From assembly GCA_030762175.1 (NCBI GenBank), contig CM060830.1, positions 53,965,001 through 54,029,000 of the forward strand: DNA of 64,000 nucleotides, given 5' to 3'. Numbering within the stretch: the stretch's first letter is position 1; each line of letters begins with the position of its first letter. This DNA is from Metallyticus violacea (Eukaryota > Arthropoda > Insecta > Mantodea > Metallyticidae). Below are positions 56,105 to 64,000 of the stretch, piece by piece. The position numbers and the translations under genes were made by a program. The notes below the pieces were generated by a model. The model was given only the letters and a program-made list of their open reading frames with translations, had not been told where the DNA came from and did not search any database.

Positions 56105-57374
56105 CGAGGGAGGTCAAATAACTTTCCGGCCAAACCATTTTCTAGCTATGATAAATGTAGAAACTATATTTCACTTACACTTTTCACATCTTTGAATTAA
56201 CATTTCCACCCCCCCTCCAAATAGTCAGAAATCTTGTCTGCAGAATGGGCATAAACGCATCCATCACACATGACAACATTCGTCACACTTAAAATTTCTT
56301 CCTCGAAGGTCCTTCTTGAGTTTTGAGAAGAGGAAATAATCACTGGGAGGTAGATCTGCTCTGTAGGGTGGATGGTCGATCTCCTTGAAGTCACCTTTCT
56401 TCACAGCTTCCTTTGAAACAAGATCTGTGTGCACAAGCGCGTTGTCATAAAGAAGACGCCCAGCACCACTCATCTTTCCTCGCCTTTTTTCTTTGACGGA
56501 AGCACGTAGTCTGTGCAATAGGCCAGCATAGTACTCCCATTTACTATGGTGTACTCCTTGAAGTCAATGAAGAGTATTCCTTCATAGTCCCAAAAGATTG
56601 TGACCATTATCTTCTTGGTTGACTGAATGACCTAGGCCTTTAGAGAAGGTGCTTCGACATGTTTACGCCACTCCATTGATTCTCTCTTGGACAAGAGAAT
56701 CACAGTAGAGGACCATAGCTTCATCTCCTGTATCAATGGTTTGTAGAACTTCTCTCTCGTTCCCACGGCAGAGTTCCAAAATGTCTGACAACAGGTGACT
56801 CGTTGCTGCTTTTGGACTGAGGAAGGAAGTCTAGGCACCCATCTTGCTTTAAACATATTCATGTTTAAATATTCATGAATAATTCGAAGTACTATTGTTT
56901 TAGAAATGCCCAACCTTGCTGCTATTTCTGTAACTATGAGCCGTCGATCTTCCATAATTTCTCCTTCCACAAGAGCGAGCGATGTTTTCAGCAGTGAGCA
57001 CCTCCAAGGGCCGACCTGCACGCTGTTCGTCTTCAATACCATCTCAACCCATTCGAAAAAATTTGGTCCATTCTTTTACGGTAGAATATGAGGGGGTGCT
57101 TCTCCATATACACCGTCCAATCGTTGTTTAATTTCGGTTGGAATAAGTCCTTATTTTGTGAAGAACTTAATAACAGCTCTATACTCCATTATGAACTTGT
57201 CACAATCTTCTACACATAACCTTCTTTATGCAACTATGTCTGAACAACTGAACACAGCGGAGCGGAAGTTACAGCTGCAATCATTTACTTAACAGATAAG
57301 ATATAACACCGATAAGGGTTTTTGAAGGCGATAACTCTTATCGGCAAGGCCAGAAACTTATGGACCTGCCCTCG
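56105..57374 (-). mobile_element. mariner copy 2, inserted in piggyBac, TA flanks
   Basis: 1.27 kb. The ends are imperfect inverted repeats of about 28 bp: CGAGGGAGGTCAAATAACTT (left) and, inverse, CGAGGGCAGGTCCATAAGTT (right). TA lies at 56103-56104 and 57375-57376. Same family as 40071-41281. Excising it with one TA rejoins the piggyBac reading at INAFVLH..SNEKLRR. Confidence 0.92.
56165..57189 (-). pseudogene. mariner transposase, near full-length, frame-broken
   Basis: It starts near 57189 and ends near 56165. Blocks in order: EDRRLIVTEIAARLGISKTI (second helix-turn-helix), NMFKARWVPRLPSSVQKQQR, QEMKLWSSTVILLSKRESME and WRK in place of the intact TGDE block (the first aspartate is damaged), LHRLRASVKEKRRGKMSG, LLYDNALVHT (second aspartate), PPYRADLPPSDYFLFSKLKK (third aspartate) and YAHSADKISDY. 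About 340 codons, normal for mariner, with several frameshifts. Confidence 0.82.
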
Positions 57375-57690
57375 TACCATGCCATAGTATGTCAAACGAA
57401 AAGCTAAGAAGGAGAGATTATCTGAAAAGCTTGCCATGGGTCTCATCGAGCCATTTCTTCTGGAACGCCTGAAGTTTTCTTCTCTGAGAAGAAGCTTATG
57501 ACTATTGATAGGGGAAATTGAACATTCAAAAAGAAAACCACATGAACCTCCTCTTAATAAGAAACTACGATATTGCATTTGTTCAAGAAAAAGAGACCGT
57601 AAAAACTAAACATGTCTGTCACATGTGTAAGAGGACGACGAAGATAGGACACTGATAAGCTCGGAATGCCTAAACTGAGTTTGTCAAAAT

Positions 57691-57834
57691 TTATGTAGTT
57701 TCATTTCCTTATTGTTACGCCTTGTGATATATCATACCCTTGTACAAATTAACCTCAACAAAGATTTTAATCTATTTCTTTAGTTATTTCACAAAATTTC
57801 AATATTATTTTTTATTAAAGTGTTTTTAGTATTT
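57691..57834. other. AT-rich spacer
   Basis: Junction between the piggyBac and Tc1 relics. Confidence 0.4.
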
Positions 57835-57992
57835 AATACGCCCACCCTTGGCCTTAATTATCAATTTCACTAGTTTGGGCTTTGAGTCAATGAGTTTCTT
57901 ACATATTTAAATTATTTCTGGGTGATGAAACGACACTTTTATCACAGCATAAATTGTCTTTTCATTCTTGAAGCCATGCATTTTCCCCATCC

Positions 57993-58027
<35 letters not shown>

Positions 58028-58046
58028 ATTTATTTATTTATTTATT
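57993..58046. repeat. (CTTT)n and (ATTT)n microsatellites
   Basis: About eight CTTT then five ATTT units. On the minus strand they directly follow the 3' end of the SINE-B, so they are most likely its expanded tail. Confidence 0.9.
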
Positions 58047-58322
58047 TTGAACGGTGTTTAATGTCCATTTTTACTACTGAGGCACCACAGACGATGGACA
58101 CTGATGATACATGAGATGAAATGATATATTGGGAAAGGATTTTTTTTAAAGGAAGAAAACGTCCCTTGCCTAATTTTAGGGTATCTCCCCGGCATTTGCC
58201 ATTTATGAGGACTGAGGTAAACTTGGAAAAAACTCAGTAAGGGAGGACGGTCCTGGCGGAATTTGAACCCCAAACCTCTCGTTCACGATCCGCGCCTTAA
58301 CCACCTCGGCCATCCGTGACGG
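58047..58322 (-). repeat. SINE-B inserted in Tc1 transposase
   Basis: Antisense copy from the GTGTTTAATGTCCATTTTTA tail to the GTCACGGATGGCCGAGGTGG head (minus-strand reading). Complete; the B-box region reads GGGGTTCAAATTCC. No clear target duplication, perhaps because the tail microsatellite has changed. Confidence 0.92.
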
Positions 58323-59140
58323 TATTCGTTTCTTGATAATCGCGCAAAGATTCTCTATATGGTTGAGATCCGGCGAATTTTCAGAACAGCCCAAATACTT
58401 TAAAACCTTATCCATGAAGTCTTTAACATTCTTCGATACATGAAATGGGACAAGATCTTGCTGGGAAATCGCCTTTTCATTGTTCAGAGCCTGTGCCAAT
58501 CTCTTCAGTTTTGGAATGACTCTTTTCTGTAAAATTGGAATGTACTTGTCGCTGTTCATCATTCGTCAATAGGAATCAAACATTTAGTTCCTGTGAATGC
58601 AAATAGCTCCAAAACATCTTTTGTGGAAACTTTACCGTCTGTTTGTTGTACTTCAGCGAAATTTCCCCTCTATCGCTTCTCCTTACATGCGAGACGTTCA
58701 ACCCTGTGCTTCAAAATACCATGGATCCTTCTCCATTCTTTTTGTGTCCGGTTCTGAGATTTTCTAGTGCATGCCAATCTATTTTCTTTACAGGACACCT
58801 CAATGGTTGTTTTCTGATCCGTCTTCGAGCTTTCCAACTTCTAGAAGCCTAGAAGCCGCCTACGCATTGTTAAAGCATCGATTTTCACCCCAACCCCTCC
58901 AAAGATTTTATAAATCAAAACTGTTGTTTTCAGGATTAATTTTGTTGGTTCTGATTAGATAGACACCATCTTTTCTGGACGTTGTTCATTTCTGGCCACA
59001 TCGTCCTTTCCTTTGAGGCCATTTTTCCCTTTAATTATATTAGTAAAGCATCTAAACGCACATAACATTTAGCTGCTGTCTGTCCCTGAGTCATGCTCCT
59101 AAATTCAGTAGCTTCTCTTCTTAGGTGTAATATCCATTAT

Positions 59141-59964
59141 GAATAAAAATTGATATGCTTGTTAAATAAAACGTTAAGTAATTCTCATATCTCTGCATTA
59201 ACATTTCAATCATTCTAACAAAATAATTCAAAACTTCTCTGCAAAATGAAACATCGCCTTTCTACTCGGCATTATTGATATTAAGTAGGCTTAGATTTGG
59301 CGAAGGTTAACAAGATTAGATAATTTATATTTCGTAAATCTTCGTCTTTGGAAATCAAATTTCGGTTTTGAAAATAGTTTCAAATGTTTATTTTATACAT
59401 ATTTTATTATTGATGTAAAGGACATTCCTTCTTTTTACTATCCCTTAGAAGTTCACCTATTTTTAGTGTTTCTACTAATTTACATTTATGCGTTCAGTGG
59501 TCAATTTCTGTTTAATCTAAGGAAGCAAACTTGATGGAAGCTCTAGTTACACCACTGCTTCCAAGTCTTTTGTTCATGGGAAAAAGAAAAAGGAAAAAAA
59601 AAATCGCATTCGCCTATAGGTTATCTACTATGCGAGCAATTTTCTCATTAGTTATACTTACAAAATATATCAGAAAGATAATGAAGGTCTATTAAGTCCT
59701 TCCATTAAGATTTGAAACATATATTAATGAAACAGCCATCTAGCTGACGGATTGTCAGTATGGCAGGTGTACAATTTTTATCGGCTCTGACTGGATGACA
59801 CAGGTGAGTGTACTGCTCCCAGATCTAATCAATGGCGGCAGATGAACGATAAAATATTATCAATCATCCAATTATGTTGCGTTAATTGCGCCCTCCTGCA
59901 GCATTTTAAATTTTTAAACTGCATGAAACCTACTGGCCTCACCTACCTTTTGGGATCGTCTAGA
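59141..59964. other. no gene recognised
   Basis: AT-rich, with an A-rich run at 59590-59602. Confidence 0.4.
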
Positions 59965-60030
59965 ACGGCGGCTCTCAAACTGTGGTCCGCCCCTACAGGG
60001 AGTCCACGAAATATTAAAGTGCTATTAAGA
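59965..60030 (+). repeat. possible hAT terminal sequence
   Basis: GGCGGCTCTCAAACTGTGGT then CCGCCCC resembles the CAGNGGTTCTCAAACTNTGG ends common among hAT elements. No matching opposite end was found downstream. Confidence 0.35.
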
Positions 60031-60924
60031 GCACTTATTCTTAAATGCATAGACACAATCAATGCATTATGATAAAACTAAAGGTGATACAAGTTTACAA
60101 TGTGTATTTATTGAGGTAAAGTACATTAGAATCAAATCAAAGGGACTGTGTCTTCCGGAGGGTGCTTTCAAATAGGTGAGCCGAAAACAGTCCCTGATTA
60201 AACATCCAACAGTCTACACATATAATGTCCTTTTTGCTGAACTGCAAAACATCAGATTATCAATTTTGACACTGAAAGAGATGTTCAAGAACTAAAGAAA
60301 CATTAAACAAACTCGATTCACTTTTTGATAAATATCTACTACTGTAGATGACACTCGATAAAGTGAATTCAGAGATGAACGATGAAGATTTGTTTTCGTT
60401 CGCTAAGTTTTAGTGAATGTGGTGCACCACGTTTTTGTTACCAAGTCCCCATTTATGATTTATTGTAATTATAATAGTGAAAACAACACATAAACACATT
60501 AACTGCCCCCTCTTCTTCTACGAGTAGCTGGATTAGGTATTTCCTTCATGTAGAGTAAAAAGTGAAATTTAACAAGAGTGAGAAATAAAAGTGCAACAAA
60601 GAAGGAATTCACACTAGCAAAAAATGTAATTAAAATAACTACAGAGACCAGGTTAGGATTCAACCTACAACTTCTTGCACTACAGGTTCTTATGTAAGAT
60701 ATCGCCGAGATAAGCCCAACAAATGCTAATGTAGGCATATAAGGCAATTCCACACTATTGGACATAAAACGGTTGGTAGTTTTCTTATGTAAAGAAGGCG
60801 GTGTGCCGAATGGAACATCAAGAATCGAACAGTTCTTTTGTCTTCAGGTGTTTAACCCTAGACACTTATAAGTTTATATATATATATATATACACCTATC
60901 AGTCTGGCGACGTTATTGATAGAG
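60031..60924. other. no gene recognised
   Basis: GGGACTG ... CAGTCCC (60141-60196) could form a hairpin stem of 7 bp. An (AT)n run is at 60872-60892. The 88-codon minus frame (60499-60765) is hydrophobic but unrecognised. Confidence 0.35.
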
Positions 60925-61545
60925 TGCAGCATTGCAGGTGCGTATGTGATCAGCAATGTGGACCCTACAGGTCGCTGTCAGGTGGGTTCATGATCCAAGG
61001 ATGCTATCTCTCTATCAGGTAACTCCCCAATTATCATCACAGAGTGGCCCAGTTTTAAACCTTCCTAACATAGAATTTTTTCAGAACGTTTGAATATTTC
61101 AGTGCCATTCACATGTTCGGTTCCAAGACTACTGATTCCCGAACAAAGGACGTTCATGTGCAGATTTGCATCAGTTGAAAAAGATGTTTCAGGATGAGGC
61201 AGAATTTCTACCAAAGGTAATCACTGCTGATGAAATAGAAAGCTCTGTGTGAAAATGGACATCATCATCACTACAAAAAGCAAGCAAACAAACAAACAAA
61301 CAAAAACGAAAACGGTTGCTTCTGCTGGGAAAGTTATGATCATCTTATTTTTCGATATTCAAGGAATGGTTTACCAGAATGTCGTATCTGCACACACAGC
61401 TTTAACTGAGCTGAGAAATACCCTAAACATCTACAATAAGTTGGACATTGCACTACGATAATGCACGGCCTCACATCGCAAATCGAACCCGGTACATTCC
61501 GGCCAGCAGTTAGTAAAGCTTAACACTAGACCAAGGAAACAGTTA
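60925..61545 (-). repeat. SINE-D split by mariner sequence
   Basis: 60925-61075 matches the SINE-D body (TATGTGATCAGCA, CTCTCTATCAGGTAACTCCC, AAACCTTCCTAAC). 61477-61545 matches its tRNA-like head (AATCGAACCCGGTACATTCC, GGCCAGCAG, AACACTAGACCAAGG). The two parts are in the right order with mariner sequence in place of about 20 bp of SINE. Confidence 0.8.
61081..61476 (+). pseudogene. mariner transposase fragment inside SINE-D
   Basis: Starts in the RFVPRLL-type block (SVPRLLIPEQRT), continues KKMFQDEAEFLPKVITADE-like sequence, a (CAAA)n tract (61281-61305) and VASAGKVMIILFFDIQGMVY. It then reads QNVVSAHTAL and ends in YDNARPHIA, the second-aspartate block, exactly where SINE sequence begins. 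No terminal inverted repeats and no C-terminus, so this is not a simple transposon insertion. Confidence 0.7.
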
Positions 61546-62519
61546 CAAAATGCATATGTTTTATATATAGAGGGAAATGTAATTCGCGCAAGGCAAGGAA
61601 ATCACTCTTAATGCAAGTATGTACACTTCTAAAACGGTCTGAATACTTTTTATAGTAACAGTTTAACTTTACTTTCCTCGGAATTCATTTGTTTGCAATT
61701 TTGCTTCCATTCTAAACACAATTCTACAAGTAATGACCTCTACGTATGAACCGATTGCTCTAAAATAAATATTACATTTATTTTTAAAACATTAACCTAC
61801 AAATTTAACAATATTTAGTCAATACAATTTTAGGAGCGTAAAAGCTGGTTGGAAAAAAAATACACTTTTAATAAGCAAGGATTAGCAAACTTTTAAAAGG
61901 AATACATATATCACTAATGTATTGATAAGCAAATCTACATATACTCAGAATATTCATAGACTCCATAACCTGTGTATAAAACCATAAAAATAATCTTTAA
62001 CGATTAACACTTTTCCAGCCCCTTTAGTGTATCGTTCAATCGAGGGGCAGACCAGAAAGCTTTTGGATGGTAAATGAATGACATAGAATTTCCAAGAATT
62101 TATCCAGAAAACTCAAAAGATATCTTATACAATATTAATAATCACTCGAACCTAACCTAAATGTCTCTAGTTTTAAATGCCGGAAAGGAAAAAGAACACG
62201 CTAAAGTGAATGAGACAAATACATAAAGTAATTTAACAGCAATTCACAAGTAAACCATGCCAAAGGAGCAGCCGCACTGAGTACATAATATTCAAAGCAG
62301 CTAACGACCTACAGACTACACAGAAATCACCTCCAAGAAGCCAACGCGGCTTCGGCAGCTTGTTATCAAGATCATGCATTGGAATCTCGGAATCTGATGC
62401 TGGTACGGTTACAATCCAACTCTCCTGCTGATGTAGCAGAGACAATGTAAGGCTATGTCGCTCCAAATGTACAGCTGTTTAATAAAGAATGAGCTTACTT
62501 CTTCCCCCCCCCCATCTTT
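61546..62519. other. AT-rich DNA
   Basis: The 77-codon minus frame at 62233-62466 has no known motif. A C(10) run is at 62503-62512. Confidence 0.4.
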
Positions 62520-63206
62520 ACTCATCTTCATAATTTGGATGATATTTCTCAAAGTGGTCCCCGTCGAATGCAGTGCCAGTCTTCAAAGAAATGTTTGACA
62601 AATCCTTCAGAACCAGCCACCGCAGCTTTCACCACTGCTTCTGATGATGGAAAATGCCTCCCGCGAAGTTATTTCTTCAATTTGGGAAAAAGGAAGAAGT
62701 CAAAAGGGCTAAACCTGGACTATAGGGAGGGCAAGGGACATACTTCATGTGGGTTTTTGATATTGAGCAACAACATTTGCGATGTGCGGCCGTGCATTGT
62801 TGTAGTGTTAAGGACATCTCTGTAGATTGCTCAGTGTGTGCAGGCACTACTTTCTGGTAAACATTCCTTGAATATCCAAAAATAAGATGACCATAACTTT
62901 TCCTGCAAAAGCAATCACTTTTGTTTTTGTTTGTTTGTTTTTTGTGTTGGTAATGATGTCGATTTTCACACAAAGCTTTCTGTTTCATCAGCTTTAAATT
63001 CCGCATCTTCCTGAAACATCAACAACAGTTTGCTCGTGAATGTCCTTTTGTTCGGGAACCAGCAGTCTTGAAACCCACCGAGCACAAACACGTCTCACAT
63101 GCAACTTTTCAGTTACAAACACGTAGGTGGTATCCATTAAAATATGCAGATTTTCTGAAATTTTCTTAGTACTTACTCTTCGACGATCCTCTCTCACAAT
63201 GACAGC
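62520..63206 (-). pseudogene. mariner transposase relic, sister to the 61-kb fragment
   Basis: Read from 63206 down: AAAVIVREDRRRVSTKKISE (second helix-turn-helix), EKLHVRRVCARWVSRLLVPE with QKD, a (CAAA)n tract (62926-62943), AGKVM-like sequence and NVYQKVVPAHTEQSTEMSLT. Then come a degraded DNARPHIA block, VPCPPYSPGLAL (third-aspartate block, shifted), FAGGIFHHQKQW and a C-terminal GDHFEKYHPN-like tail near 62540. The N-terminus is cut off by the SINE-B at 63207. Confidence 0.72.
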
Positions 63207-63455
63207 AGCCGCCACGGGTGGCCGAGGTCGTTAAGGCGCAAACTCTGAGTGGAAGGTCTGGGATTCAAATTCCGTCAGGACCGTCCTCCCTGACAGGTTT
63301 TTTTTTCAGGTTTTCCTCAGTCCTCATAACTGGCAAATGTCGGGGAGGTACCCTAAACTTAGGCCTGGAACGTTTCCTTCCTTAAAAAAAAATCCTTTCC
63401 CAATATATCATTTCATGTACTCAGTGTTCACCGCCTGTGGTGCCTCAGTAGTAAA
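63207..63455 (+). repeat. SINE-B, head and body
   Basis: GCCACGGGTGGCCGAGGTCG head, GGGATTCAAATTCCGTCAGG B-box region, poly(T) 63299-63306, AATGTCGGGGAGGTACCCTA, and a terminal CCGCCTGTGGTGCCTCAGTA; the last bases and tail are lost. It abuts the mariner relic. Confidence 0.92.
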
Positions 63456-64000
63456 TAATCGGTTCCAAGCTCCTCCCTTAGCCTATCATAAGCATAACAA
63501 TAACTATTAAAACATTTAATCTCTTGCATCTTATGACAGACTTCATAACTGTTTTTTCCAAGAATTCGTAGATCCTCCTATTTGATCTCTTTCCTTCCTC
63601 TTTTTTTTTTTTTTTATTTTTTTTTGATAGCTTAATGCCCAGAGGTGAAATTTGGTCACTATATTATAAATATTCCTTTTAATGTTTAAAAAAACAATTA
63701 AATTCTATCTTCTTAGTCTGTACATTTTTTTTAAATTGAAATGCTTTTAAATATCATTTAAGAAGTGTGTGTTGAAAAATATCTAGTTATGTTTTTGCGT
63801 TTTCCTTGCTAAGTATTACACTATTTGCAGATTTTCAACATTAAACCAGGAAATATTGCAGGATTCTCAGAACAATTTATATTCCACAAGATATATAATA
63901 AATCAAGTTATCATTATGACATAATGTAAAGAAGAAGTTCTGGATTTGTTCTAGACAACAGAGCGGTACAAAATTTCTGCTGACATCCATTTTTCTCAAT
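63456..64000. other. AT-rich DNA
   Basis: T-rich tract at 63600-63625. Nothing else recognised. Confidence 0.4.

Larger units (their letters stand above)
54920..57690 (+). pseudogene. piggyBac-type transposase relic, split by mariner
   Basis: 5' part: YSNSELSGDEEIF, RKPYRIDRRNIEMHLPGPKG (the xHLPGPKG hallmark near 55140), TYAESRTFIGILYLFEAQ, and shifted frames giving DERKASDKLASIRN and VIWHQSLIK-type remnants. Then come FYVRQKQNS and VCYIPKKNKT-like segments and HSNAGIDFNSGKPDII. The mariner occupies 56103-57376. Afterwards the frame resumes with NEKLRRRDYLKSLAMGLIEP-like and LNKKLRYCICSRKRDRKTKH sequence, then VCHMCKR, the C-terminal cysteine-rich finger. Multiple stops and frameshifts. The DDD core is only partly recognisable. 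The class is secure because N-, middle and C-terminal hallmarks are collinear. Confidence 0.8.
57835..59140 (-). pseudogene. Tc1-type transposase relic, split by SINE-B
   Basis: Read from 59140 down: LTMRRRLLGF (helix-turn-helix end), KENRLACTRKSQNRTQKEWR (the KNRxxRxxxAxxHxxWTxxxW block), GNFAEVQQTDGKVSTKDVLE, then MNSDKYIPILQKRVIPKLKR, AISQQDLVPFHVSKNVKDFM (second catalytic acid) and CSENSPDLNHIENLCAIIKK (third acid, the PDLNPIENLW block). A SINE-B follows, and the end KNEKTIYAVIKVSF, ICKKLIDSKPKLVKLIIKAK and GGRIKY lies at 57838-58000. All in correct Tc1 (DD34E) order, with frameshifts and stops in the N-terminal half. Best preserved from 58562 to 58324. Confidence 0.85.

Noticed and set aside
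60141..60196. GGGACTG...CAGTCCC as transposon terminal repeats
   Set aside because: Only 7 bp, 56 bp apart, with no target duplication; better read as a chance hairpin.
1..64000. LTR retrotransposons, CRISPR arrays, operons, rRNA
   Set aside because: No paired long repeats with primer-binding sites, no spaced repeat arrays, no bacterial gene layout and no rRNA-like sequence were seen.

Overview
This is AT-rich eukaryotic nuclear DNA, almost certainly from an arthropod. It contains no operons or dense ORFs. Interspersed through it are tRNA-derived SINEs, microsatellites, homopolymer runs and decayed Tc1/mariner/IS630, piggyBac, hAT and non-LTR copies. From memory of similar sequence I would guess an arachnid (spider), but nothing here proves that. 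No complete host protein-coding gene was found. Nearly every open frame over 60 codons is either a shadow of a SINE or microsatellite or a piece of a dead transposase.

Layout. 0-9 kb: an internally deleted IS630-like element (582-1244), SINE fragments of families B, D and A, the first copy of repeat family C (5627-6222), a promoter-like ETS/NRF1 cluster (7790-7930), and a two-part relic of a multicopy arthropod family (8705-9088). 9-20 kb: poly(A), the second family C copy, an intact SINE-A with 10-bp target-site duplication (TSD; 12737-13044), a hAT relic (13510-14340), an IS630 N-terminal relic, an internally deleted mariner with terminal inverted repeats (TIRs; 16632-17539), and a TIR element (18683-20275) interrupted by a SINE-in-SINE. 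20-30 kb: possible conserved non-coding block, a decayed mariner, a CpG-rich promoter-like block with a strong splice donor (24230-24711), a possible short coding exon (25666-25760), and a 2.05-kb TIR/TA-flanked element (27334-29381) holding an IS630 transposase relic, one SINE-B and one SINE-A. 30-44 kb: SINEs, a LINE 3' end, unexplained AT-rich ORF remnants (36.8-37.3 kb) and a near full-length mariner (40071-41281). 44-54 kb: a mariner with an internal tandem duplication, a second internally deleted IS630 copy, another mariner, complementary tetranucleotide microsatellites, two copies of an unclassified 0.6-0.7 kb repeat and a LINE 3' end. 54-64 kb: a piggyBac transposase split by a TA-flanked mariner, a Tc1 transposase split by a SINE-B, and two sister mariner relics in opposite orientation.

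Relationships. The features form an insertion history rather than a pathway: mariner in piggyBac, SINE-B in Tc1, SINE-B and SINE-A in an IS630 element, SINE-B in SINE-A in a TIR element. Several insertions carry target-site duplications, so their order can be read. The main non-transposon candidates are the promoter/first-exon model at 24.2-25.8 kb and the ETS/NRF1 cluster at 7.8 kb. Both are motif-level inferences. All family calls rest on recognising protein motifs by eye, with no database search.
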